Shown: one piece after another, positions 1 to 5,119 of the stretch
Layout of the letters: each line of letters opens with the position of its first letter
Position numbering within the stretch: position 1 is the first letter of the stretch
Assembly: GCA_021785115.1 (NCBI GenBank)
Contig: JAJYGO010000305.1
Span: 1 to 9,214 of the forward strand
Direction: 5' to 3'
Source: Chloroflexota bacterium
GTDB taxonomy: Bacteria > Chloroflexota > Limnocylindria > Limnocylindrales > CSP1-4
Length of the DNA: 9,214 nucleotides
The notes under the pieces: generated by a model
Databases searched by the model: none
Seen by the model: the letters and a program-made list of their open reading frames with translations, nothing else
Told to the model about the DNA's origin: nothing
Position numbers and translations under genes: made by a program

Positions 1-110
1 TGGCCGCAGGCGCGGATCACGTCTGCCTCCAGGTCATCGCCGCTGACCCCGACGCCCTCCCGCTGGCGGAATGGCGGACGCTCGCGGCGGTCGTCAGTGC
101 TCGGGAGTGA
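1..110 (+). CDS. C-terminal end of a probable LLM-class F420-dependent oxidoreductase (partial)
   Basis: This is the last 35 codons of a gene entering from the left; the reading frame begins at position 3 and ends at the TGA at 108-110. The visible residues include GADHVCLQVI near the start and LPLAEWRTLAAVV near the end. From memory, this is how one group of luciferase-like monooxygenases in actinobacteria ends: a last beta strand of the TIM barrel followed by a helix with P-x-x-x-WR-x-LA. Such enzymes are cytoplasmic flavin- or F420-dependent oxidoreductases. The fragment holds no cofactor-binding site, so the family call rests on this tail only. The gene converges on the Ubl operon across a 236-nt spacer, and nothing links it functionally to that operon. 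Confidence 0.55.
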   Translation, partial: AAGADHVCLQVIAADPDALPLAEWRTLAAVVSARE

Positions 111-184
111 TCGCGGTAACACGAAGGGGTGACAGGTCAGTCGCCGCAGGCATGTAGCGGGGCCGAGGCGGAGCAGTGCGTGCC

Positions 185-313
185 ATGCGCCAGTTCATAG
201 ACAACGCTCGCTATCTGGCGTGGCTGCACCGGAAGGACCGGTTCGGTTCGGCCTCGGGTGACGACTCAGCTGGGCAAGGGGGTTCGCTACCGAGACTGTG
301 CCGTCGTAGATGA
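185..313 (+). CDS. Doubtful small open reading frame (42 aa)
   Basis: An ATG-started frame of 42 codons lies in the spacer between two convergent genes. Its first half reads like a normal basic amphipathic protein (MRQFIDNARYLAWLHRKDRF). The second half is a low-complexity Gly/Ser/Arg tail. A GTG at 176 in the same frame is an alternative start. GGAG at 170-173 lies 11 nt before the ATG but only 2 nt before the GTG, so neither spacing is good. I do not recognise the family. It could be a small real gene, a decayed remnant, or chance, since long open frames are common at this GC content. The hydrophobic/basic start is the only point in its favour. Confidence 0.2.
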   Translation: MRQFIDNARYLAWLHRKDRFGSASGDDSAGQGGSLPRLCRRR

Positions 314-332
314 CTCCGTCGCAGGAGGCATC
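309..332 (-). terminator. Weak hairpin just beyond the Ubl operon
   Basis: Two 9-nt arms, at 309-317 and 324-332, pair at 8 of 9 positions around a 6-nt loop. The hairpin begins 15 nt past the stop codon of the E1-like gene. No T-run follows on either strand, so it is not a classical intrinsic terminator. It could still act as a 3' end or RNA-stabilising structure for the leftward operon. Confidence 0.25.
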
Positions 333-346
333 TCAGCTTGGCTCAC

Positions 347-1834
347 CTACCGCGACCCAAGCCGCGTTCGGAGATTCTCGACGAGGCCCGCCCGAGTCAC
401 GCAGGTGCAGGAAGGCGACGGCCGCTGCGCGAACGGCGGGGCCGGGACGAGATCAGCCAGGGGATCGATCTGGTAGCGGCCCGCGAGCGGCGTCGAGACG
501 CCGGCTGAGGCCTTGATGAGCTCGGCAGCGAGAAACGTGCCAGCGAGGTACGAGGTGAAGGACACCGACAGCTGCACTTCCTCCGAGCCCTGCCGCCCAA
601 CGTACCGCTCGACGTCCGACAGGAAGCCGCACAGGTCCCGCCCGGGCGCTGCCGCTGCCCCGTCACGCACGCCTGGGGGCATGCGAGCCAGGTCATCAGG
701 CACGAGTGCGCTGTCATCGTGGCCAGCGAGTGCGGCGAGGATGCGGTCCGGCGCGAGGCCTGTCACGAGTGCCATGTGGTCGATGTAGTCGGCGCGCGAC
801 CGGTCCTCGTGGAGGCACCGCAAGCAGGCGGTCGGCTGGCCATGCGCATGGCGGAACACCTGCGCCATCGTGTCGCCGGTTGTGCCCTCGAGGACAAGGT
901 CTGGCCACAGGCCCTGCACCTCACGCCGCGCATCCCAGTTGTCCAGGGCGCTCAGGACGGCGCGCGGCCACGGTGCGGATCCGCCCTCAATGGCCTGCAC
1001 CACCTCAGCGATCATCTCGTGCCGCGGGATGACGTGCAGCTCGGAGCCTTCGGCACGACGAGCAGCCAGCCGCACCTTCGGCGTGACCTCGTCCAGGTCC
1101 CGCTCGATCGCCAAGACCGAGCGGTTCAGGTTGGTGACGTCGTCGATCGATCCGCAGTCGACGACCCAGAGGTCGCCCGCGACCCTCGCCGAGACGAGGA
1201 CATCGGCGCAGGCCTGCCCGACGGCACCGGTACCGGCGAGCAGGGCAGGCCCCGCAAGCTCGATCGGCCCGAGCCGTGGAGTCGGGCCCGCCGCCGGCCC
1301 GTAGGTCAGCAGCGAGTAGGAGGTGGCGGGGGATGGCCCGGCGATCCGGGGATCGACGGCCAACGAACGGACGAACACCTGGCTTGCGGCGAATGCAGCG
1401 GCTGCGTGGGCTCCGAGTACGTTGCCATCCTCCACGAGCGGCGGCAGCACATCTCCCTCGCCCGAGACGTGGGCCGTCCAGCCGTCGGCGCTCGCCGTCA
1501 CAGTTGCCCGCTCCCCGCCGCCCAGGTGGACGTGAAGGGCGCCAGGGCCGACGGGGGCAAACGGTGTCGCCGAGCTGTCGATGGCCTGGAGCAGCGCTGC
1601 CACCTCATCGGCGAACGGTGAACGCGGCGCGACGCGCAGGGCCGGGCAGAAGCGAACGATGAGGTTGGCGGCCGTCAGGACCAAGGCTCTCGCGCACCCT
1701 CCGCGTTCGAGCTCGGGTCGCCAGTCGAGCACGATGTCGGTTGCGATGAGCCGCCCGGTCGCCTCCGCAGGCGACCACCCGGTCAGCCGTCCGGCCAGCG
1801 GAGCGTGTCGACCGTCGCGTGGCCGGATCAGCAC
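347..1834 (-). CDS. E1-like Ubl-activating enzyme (ThiF/MoeB-fold adenylyltransferase)
   Basis: Last gene of the Ubl operon, 495 aa from a GTG at 1834-1832. That start overlaps the JAB stop by 7 nt and has GAGG 4 nt upstream. An open frame continues 36 codons further up, but that stretch is an Arg-rich shadow of the JAB gene. E1 enzymes adenylate the C-terminal glycine of a ubiquitin-like protein and pass it on as a thioester. Residues 1-190 form an N-terminal region ending in the Ala-rich helix GAHAAAAFAASQVF. The ThiF core follows: nucleotide loop GTGAVGQ at 201-207, acidic strand end with D226, NLNR at 235-238, K253 and LDN at 297-299. C337/C340 (CLRC) and C476/C478 (CTC) look like a zinc site. 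C402 in RDLCGFL is left as the best candidate for the thioester cysteine, by inference. A cofactor-biosynthesis ThiF/MoeB is less likely, because the N-terminal extension and E2 partner do not fit. Confidence 0.9.
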   Translation of the reverse strand: MLIRPRDGRHAPLAGRLTGWSPAEATGRLIATDIVLDWRPELERGGCARALVLTAANLIVRFCPALRVAPRSPFADEVAALLQAIDSSATPFAPVGPGALHVHLGGGERATVTASADGWTAHVSGEGDVLPPLVEDGNVLGAHAAAAFAASQVFVRSLAVDPRIAGPSPATSYSLLTYGPAAGPTPRLGPIELAGPALLAGTGAVGQACADVLVSARVAGDLWVVDCGSIDDVTNLNRSVLAIERDLDEVTPKVRLAARRAEGSELHVIPRHEMIAEVVQAIEGGSAPWPRAVLSALDNWDARREVQGLWPDLVLEGTTGDTMAQVFRHAHGQPTACLRCLHEDRSRADYIDHMALVTGLAPDRILAALAGHDDSALVPDDLARMPPGVRDGAAAAPGRDLCGFLSDVERYVGRQGSEEVQLSVSFTSYLAGTFLAAELIKASAGVSTPLAGRYQIDPLADLVPAPPFAQRPSPSCTCVTRAGLVENLRTRLGSR

Positions 1835-2322
1835 GATGCCTCGAGCTCGACGAGCTCCGCGCGCCCACCGACTATGTCGACGACGTCCTGCCAGCGCCGA
1901 CGAACCCAGCCGTTGCGTGGCAGCCCCACGAAGACTGCCCAACGTGCCTCGGCATCGGCCGTGCTCGTGTACCCGTAGCTCGGGAGGACGATGCTGACGC
2001 AGTCCGGCGCGTGGAAGAACGCGTCCCGATCGACCGGGCTGAAGAACGCCTCGTCGGGGTGTGCGTGGACCGCCGCCAGCACGACCGCGTCGCGCCGCTC
2101 GCAGAGCGCGGCGAGGGCAACCATCCAGGTCTCCGACAGTCTCAGCGAGCGCGGTTGGCAGGAGACTCCGTCCCCCAGGGGCAGCACCACCGTGTCGACG
2201 ACGAGCGTGTCGGCACGACCGATCCAGAACGCGGCGCTCTCGCGCCGGCCCTCGCCCGCGCGCTGGATCGCACCGAGCGTGGCCGTGATCGCGCCCTCAG
2301 GGACCCGGACGAGCGCGCTCAC
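1828..2322 (-). CDS. JAB/JAMM-family isopeptidase (Ubl deconjugase)
   Basis: A 164-aa single-domain JAB1/MPN metalloprotease. All JAMM residues are present: E28 in RRESAAF, then H86-A-H88, six residues, S95 and D98 (VHAHPDEAFFSPVD). The two His and the Asp bind catalytic zinc and the Glu activates water, as in Rpn11 and AMSH. The family cuts isopeptide or peptide bonds after the C-terminal glycine of ubiquitin-like proteins, so here it most likely removes or recycles the modifier. Translation starts at a GTG overlapping the E2 stop (GTGA, 4 nt), which suggests coupling. The frame ends inside the start of the E1 gene. There is no signal peptide or membrane segment, so it should act in the cytoplasm. 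A Cys-cleaving (Mec+/CysO-type) JAB is the main alternative, but the E2 neighbour argues against it. Confidence 0.92.
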   Translation of the reverse strand: MSALVRVPEGAITATLGAIQRAGEGRRESAAFWIGRADTLVVDTVVLPLGDGVSCQPRSLRLSETWMVALAALCERRDAVVLAAVHAHPDEAFFSPVDRDAFFHAPDCVSIVLPSYGYTSTADAEARWAVFVGLPRNGWVRRRWQDVVDIVGGRAELVELEASC

Positions 2323-2756
2323 ACCGTTCGCCCGCGGTACTTCGCGGGGTCATTGAGTCTCGCCTGGAGCTCCTCGAGGACCCGCAGGAGCGGGTTTCCC
2401 GTGGGGATCCAGCGGAGGGACGGATCGGCTGCCCAGGCGGGATGGAGGGCAAACCCCTCGGCGCTGAGCGGGAGGCAGAGGTCGCTCACCGGCCGGAACC
2501 CATCGCAGGCAGGCCAGGCTCGTGCGACGTCGGAGCGTCCCGTCGCCGGATCGATTGGGTGGATGGATGGAGCGCGCTCGGGATAGCCCTCGCAGACGAG
2601 GCGCAGCCGGTACAGCTCGCCGTCGGTCCGCGCGCACACGTCGACCACGACCGTGACGCCGTCGACGCTGACGATGGTCCATCCGAGGTCCGCCGCCGCG
2701 CGACGAACCTCGACCAGATCCTCGCCGAGCGCCAGCTCGGATTCGAGCACGCTCAC
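2319..2756 (-). CDS. E2-like ubiquitin-conjugating enzyme (UBC fold)
   Basis: A 145-aa protein starting at a GTG that overlaps the Ubl stop (GTGA, 4 nt). The layout matches a minimal E2: an N-terminal helix (about 1-25), beta strands at 26-56 (TIVSVDGVTVVVDV, then LYRLRLVCEGYP), and the characteristic E2 turn YPERAPSIHPI at 58-68. A loop leads to DLCLPL at 92-97, and a C-terminal helix NPLLRVLEELQARLN lies at 121-135. C94 aligns with the catalytic cysteine of E2 enzymes, which takes the modifier from the E1 as a thioester and transfers it to a substrate. The HPN tripeptide usually seen before the cysteine is not evident; C84 and D85 lie in that loop instead. Together with the Ubl, E1 and JAB neighbours the E2 assignment is strong, although sequence similarity to eukaryotic E2s is low. 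The in-frame stretch upstream of the GTG is a shadow of the Ubl gene. Confidence 0.85.
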   Translation of the reverse strand: MSVLESELALGEDLVEVRRAAADLGWTIVSVDGVTVVVDVCARTDGELYRLRLVCEGYPERAPSIHPIDPATGRSDVARAWPACDGFRPVSDLCLPLSAEGFALHPAWAADPSLRWIPTGNPLLRVLEELQARLNDPAKYRGRTV

Positions 2757-3037
2757 CCCGCGATCACCTCGCGCACGAGCCGCAGGGCGAGCTCGCCCTC
2801 GCCGTGCCCGACAGCGCCGACGGGCTGAACGAGATCCTTGAGGGGGTCGCCGCCGTGGTACAGGCGGAAGACGACCTGGTCCCCTCCATCCGCGCTGTCG
2901 GCGACGCCGAAGTGCGTCATCGCATCCGCCCGGACGGTCGACAGCGGCGTCGCGTCCTCGTACGTGTGGCGCCAGGGGCCCTGCCGGCCTCCGGCGTAGG
3001 TGACCACGACTGGCCGGGTGCTGTCTGTACGTTCCAT
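2753..3037 (-). CDS. Ubiquitin-like beta-grasp modifier
   Basis: First gene of the operon, 94 aa. The pattern is that of a beta-grasp Ubl. Strand 1 is VVVTYAGG (10-17) and strand 2 is WRHTYEDA (22-29). The helix PLSTVRADAMTHFGV (31-45) follows, then strand VVFRLYHGG (55-63), a DPLKDL turn, and last strand GELALRLVREV (81-91). It ends in Ile-Ala-Gly with nothing after the glycine, so the E1 substrate end is already exposed and no maturation cut is needed. It has one lysine, K67. I chose the ATG at 3037 because AGGAG at 3051-3047 sits 9 nt upstream; an in-frame ATG at 3046 directly abuts that AGGAG and is unlikely. The likely role is covalent tagging of proteins via the downstream E1 and E2. 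Multi-domain Ubls exist in related operons, but this one has a single domain. Confidence 0.85.
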   Translation of the reverse strand: MERTDSTRPVVVTYAGGRQGPWRHTYEDATPLSTVRADAMTHFGVADSADGGDQVVFRLYHGGDPLKDLVQPVGAVGHGEGELALRLVREVIAG

Positions 3038-3046
3038 CGCTGACAT

Positions 3047-3051
3047 CTCCT
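3047..3051 (-). promoter_or_regulatory. Shine-Dalgarno site of the Ubl gene
   Basis: AGGAG on the minus strand lies 9 nt before the ATG at 3037-3035 and immediately adjoins another in-frame ATG at 3046-3044. This spacing decides the start in favour of the inner ATG. Confidence 0.6.
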
Positions 3052-3075
3052 ACTGTGGTGGACGCCATTTCCCGC

Positions 3076-3104
3076 AGTAAATCACAGCCGCCGGGCCTTG
3101 TCAA
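3076..3104 (-). promoter_or_regulatory. Promoter of the Ubl operon
   Basis: On the minus strand a perfect TTGACA (3104-3099) is followed after 17 nt by TTTACT (3081-3076), a weaker -10. This would start transcription near 3069, giving a leader of about 30 nt that contains the AGGAG site. The -35 box shares its bases with the -35 of the rightward promoter, and the -10 lies in repeat copy 1. Confidence 0.5.
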
Positions 3105-3127
3105 CAGTGGTGGGCGACGTTTACTGT
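3098..3127 (+). promoter_or_regulatory. Promoter of the xre-immA-GNAT unit
   Basis: TTGTCA (3098-3103), an 18-nt spacer and TACTGT (3122-3127) form a plausible housekeeping promoter. Transcription would begin near 3134, leaving a leader of about 12 nt that holds GGAGG at 3136-3140. The -10 lies inside repeat copy 2, so self-repression is expected. Confidence 0.45.
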
Positions 3128-3145
3128 AGTGTCATGGAGGTGACC

Positions 3146-3493
3146 ATGGCCCTGGGAGACGTCCTCAAGGAGAAGCGCGAGCTGCGGCGCATGCCGCTCG
3201 TCGAGGCAGCCCGCCGGGCGAAGATCTCCGCGGCGTATCTGAGCAAGCTCGAGAACAGCGACGTCCAACAGCCGTCCCCGAACATCCTCTACCGACTGAG
3301 CCCCGTCCTGGGAGTCGACTATGCCGACCTCATGTCGCTCGCGGGCTACATGGTGCCCGGACCGGGGGTTTCAGATGCGGTCCGGCACAATGCCGCCCTA
3401 TTCGGTGATGTCTCGGACGACGAGCGAGACGCCTTGCTCCAATATCTGGACTGGTATCGGTCGCGACGTGAGCGAACTCCCGAGCGCGGCTGA
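3146..3493 (+). CDS. XRE-family helix-turn-helix transcriptional repressor
   Basis: A 115-aa regulator with a lambda-repressor-type HTH. Helices 2-3 lie at about 18-36 (PLVEAARRAKISAAYLSKLE), followed by the helix-5 region LYRLSPVLGVDYADLMSLAG. The C-terminal part (90-115) is one acidic-then-basic helix, SDDERDALLQYLDWYRSR, common in XRE proteins paired with ImmA/IrrE peptidases. The start chosen is ATG 3146, preceded by GGAGG with 5-nt spacing; an in-frame ATG at 3134 overlaps that site. The next gene begins inside its last codons (26-nt overlap). It probably represses its own promoter and the divergent Ubl operon by binding the repeats at 3051-3130, and may be inactivated by cleavage by the partner peptidase, as with ImmR or DdrO. 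DNA-binding identity is well supported; its target and its cleavage are inferred. Confidence 0.9.
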   Translation: MALGDVLKEKRELRRMPLVEAARRAKISAAYLSKLENSDVQQPSPNILYRLSPVLGVDYADLMSLAGYMVPGPGVSDAVRHNAALFGDVSDDERDALLQYLDWYRSRRERTPERG

Positions 3494-4364
3494 CATCGAG
3501 CGCGAGGCACGCCGTCTGCTTCGGCAGGCGAACGCCTATGGCCGGCTTCCCACGCCGGTCGACGATCTCGTGGCCGCCGCGAAGCTGTCGGAACCAGAGC
3601 AATCGCTCCTCTCTCCGTCAGTCCTGCAGCTCGCGCCAGCGCACCTGCGCGACGCCGTCGCGCGCCTGTCCGGCCGCGTGCGCGGGCTGCTCGACGGACG
3701 GGCGCGCGAGATCCATCTTGCACCCGAGCTCGGCACGGAGGGCCGACGGACCTTCGTACGCCTGCACGAGACTGGGCACCACATCCTTCCGTGGCAGCGC
3801 GAGCTCGCCTACGCTGACGATGACCAGACGCTCTCGCCAACCGTTCGGGAGCTATTCGAGCTCGAGGCGAGCCAGTGCGCGGCGTCACTCCTCTTCCAGG
3901 CCGACCGCTTCACCCGCGATAGCGCGGATCTCGCGATCGGCATGGGCGCTGTCATCGACGGCTCCCAGCGACACGGCTCGTCGATCCGCGCCGCGCTTCG
4001 ACGGTACGCCGAGACCCATCGTGCCGCGTTGGCAGGCGTCGTGCTCGACGTCTCGCCGACGACCCGCGAGCCACTCCGGTACCGGCGGCACGAGGTGTCG
4101 ATGTCTGCGGCATATCGGACGCGGTTCGGCGACGATCACTGGCCCCGCGTGCTTTCCGTGGAACGGTACGGGCTCGTCGCGATCGCCGCCGGCGCGGTCG
4201 CATCGTCGGGAACGGTTGTCGAGGGCGACTGGACGCAAGTCGACCTCGCGGGCGGACCTGCGGGCCTGCGCGTCGAGGCACTGTGCACCGGCTACGACCT
4301 GCTCGTCCTGGCATGGATACCGATCCGCGAGCGGACACGGCAGCGCGTTCGGCTGGTGCAGTAG
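3468..4364 (+). CDS. ImmA/IrrE-family zinc metallopeptidase
   Basis: A 298-aa protein from a GTG at 3468, inside the end of the repressor gene. Residues 1-40 form a helical start (SAADIEREARRLLRQ, then LPTPVDDLVAAAKL) typical of ImmA/IrrE proteins. The zinc motif HETGHH lies at 100-105 (H100, E101, H104), and the third ligand is probably E133 in ELEASQCAASLLF. Residues 155-190 are a helical segment. Residues 195-298 form an extra C-terminal beta-rich domain (for example YGLVAIAAGAVASSG and GYDLLVLAWIPI), so the protein is as long as IrrE/PprI, which has a GAF-like sensor there, and longer than minimal ImmA. Family members cleave a partner XRE repressor after a stress signal. Its substrate here is probably the upstream-encoded repressor. 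No signal peptide or membrane segment is seen. Confidence 0.88.
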   Translation: MSELPSAADIEREARRLLRQANAYGRLPTPVDDLVAAAKLSEPEQSLLSPSVLQLAPAHLRDAVARLSGRVRGLLDGRAREIHLAPELGTEGRRTFVRLHETGHHILPWQRELAYADDDQTLSPTVRELFELEASQCAASLLFQADRFTRDSADLAIGMGAVIDGSQRHGSSIRAALRRYAETHRAALAGVVLDVSPTTREPLRYRRHEVSMSAAYRTRFGDDHWPRVLSVERYGLVAIAAGAVASSGTVVEGDWTQVDLAGGPAGLRVEALCTGYDLLVLAWIPIRERTRQRVRLVQ

Positions 4365-4453
4365 GTGGTCCCGCTGACGCTCCGGATCGCGCCTTCCATG
4401 AGAGCCGGTCGGCCCCGGCACGACAGCATCTCCGAGGGCGCACGGAGGCGACC

Positions 4454-5059
4454 TTGAGCCTCTGGGAGTGGCTCCGCTCCCGACTCGACCGGATTCCGGA
4501 GAACGCGGCCAGGATCGACGCGGGTACCATCATCCCGTCCGAGGTCCGTGCCAAGCTCATCGAGGACAACCCGGACGAACCGCTCTGGCCGAGGTTTGGG
4601 CGGTTCGGCCGCGGCAAGCCTGGGGTGACCCGCGAGACTCCGATCAACTGGGTCGTCCGCGATGGTCGGGGACGCGTGGCTGGAGGCGCGGTCGTCACCC
4701 CAATCGGAGACGGCGGATTCCACACGGTCGACGTGGCCGTCCATCCTCGCCACCGTCGCCGGGGCTATGCCACCCAGCTGTACGAAGAGATCGCTCGGGC
4801 CGGGATCAACATCGAGGCCTGTTCGAATGCCTCCCTGCACCTCGGGACCATGACGGCGCTCGGTTGCGCATTCATGGTGGGCCGGCGCCGTAAGGCCCTC
4901 AGGGGTGGGGGCAGTCCGCTGGCAGATCTGCTGGGCGACTCCGGGATTGACGGGCCGACGGTCCCTGATGGCTGGGTCCTCGAACGCATCGAGACCGTGT
5001 TCGGATCCCCTGCGTCGCTGGTCGATGCCTCGATACGCGATCGATCCGGGCCGGCGTAG
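4454..5059 (+). CDS. GNAT-family N-acetyltransferase
   Basis: A 201-aa protein with a TTG start at 4454. GGAGGCGACC directly precedes the TTG, almost identical to the GGAGGTGACC before the xre ATG, and no other start in frame has such a site. Residues 65-96 give the GNAT beta strands (INWVVRDGRGRVAGGAVV, then FHTVDVAVHP). Motif A, VHPRHRRRGYATQLYEEI (97-114), provides the R-x-x-G-x-A pyrophosphate loop for acetyl-CoA. NASLHLGTMTALGCAFMVG (125-143) corresponds to the late helix and strand. The first 60 and last 50 residues are not recognised. It follows the peptidase gene by 89 nt with no evident promoter or terminator between, so it is probably co-transcribed. The substrate is unknown; it could modify a component or target of the Ubl pathway, or be unrelated. 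Confidence 0.82.
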   Translation: MSLWEWLRSRLDRIPENAARIDAGTIIPSEVRAKLIEDNPDEPLWPRFGRFGRGKPGVTRETPINWVVRDGRGRVAGGAVVTPIGDGGFHTVDVAVHPRHRRRGYATQLYEEIARAGINIEACSNASLHLGTMTALGCAFMVGRRRKALRGGGSPLADLLGDSGIDGPTVPDGWVLERIETVFGSPASLVDASIRDRSGPA

Positions 5060-5089
5060 AGCAGGGCCCGCCCGCCTGCAGTGATACCC

Positions 5090-5119
5090 GTTCGGTACGC
5101 CGGCCGCAGGCGACCGAAC
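5090..5119. terminator. Hairpin between convergent transcription units
   Basis: GTTCGGT (5090-5096) pairs perfectly with ACCGAAC (5113-5119). Beyond a bulged A at 5097, CGCC (5098-5101) pairs with GGCG (5109-5112), giving an 11-bp GC-rich stem with a 7-nt loop. It starts 30 nt after the GNAT stop and lies 100 nt past the end of the leftward operon. No T-run follows on either strand, so it would be a factor-assisted or weak bidirectional terminator. The rest of 5060-5219 shows nothing recognisable. Confidence 0.45.

Larger units (their letters stand above)
3051..3130. repeat. Tandem 24-bp imperfect repeat, likely operators of the XRE repressor
   Basis: Copy 1 (3055-3078) and copy 2 (3107-3130) agree at 18 of 24 positions, both beginning GTGGTGG and ending CAGT or TAGT. 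The offset is 52 bp, almost exactly five turns of B-DNA, so both copies face the same side of the helix. Copy 1 is also framed by a perfect inverted TACTG (3051-3055) / CAGTA (3075-3079). TACTG recurs in both -10 regions. An XRE dimer bound here would block the Ubl promoter and its own promoter. The repeat is directly visible; the protein that binds it is inferred. Confidence 0.5.

Noticed and set aside
250..300. A tRNA-like T-arm sequence (GGTTCGCTACC) in the left spacer.
   Set aside because: No acceptor stem, anticodon arm or D-arm of tRNA length can be folded around it.
719..1621. Long plus-strand open frame of 300 codons opposite the E1 gene, and similar ones opposite the dehydrogenase, aldolase and FGGY kinase.
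   Set aside because: They have no recognisable motifs, are antisense to well-supported genes, and such mirror frames are common at this GC content.
347..1834. E1-like gene as a thiamine or molybdopterin biosynthesis enzyme (ThiF/MoeB).
   Set aside because: It has a long N-terminal extension and lies in one overlapping operon with Ubl, E2 and JAB genes; no thiamine or molybdopterin gene is near.
1835..1942. A 36-residue N-terminal extension of the E1-like protein.
   Set aside because: The stretch is Arg/Ala/Gly-rich, lies wholly within the JAB gene and reads as its shadow; the GTG at 1834 with the overlapping JAB stop is the natural start.
347..3037. The Ubl pathway proteins are almost free of lysine (Ubl 1, E2 1, JAB 0, E1 2), which could mean protection from self-tagging.
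   Set aside because: Neighbouring metabolic enzymes are equally poor in lysine (FGGY kinase 3, aldolase 2, dehydrogenase 1), so this is a genome-wide effect of high GC.
3146..4364. XRE plus ImmA pair as sign of a prophage or integrative element.
   Set aside because: No integrase, excisionase, phage or conjugation gene, or att repeat is visible; the pair fits local control of the divergent operon better.
4398..4457. A 19-codon frame whose stop overlaps the TTG start of the GNAT gene, as a possible leader peptide.
   Set aside because: It has no ribosome-binding site, and the GNAT start has a strong one of its own.
2..5112. An identical 11-bp word (GGCCGCAGGCG) at 2-12 and 5102-5112 flanks the Ubl/repressor region and could be an attachment-site duplication.
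   Set aside because: It is short, GC-rich, inside a coding end on one side and a hairpin loop/arm on the other, and no integrase or transposase is present.
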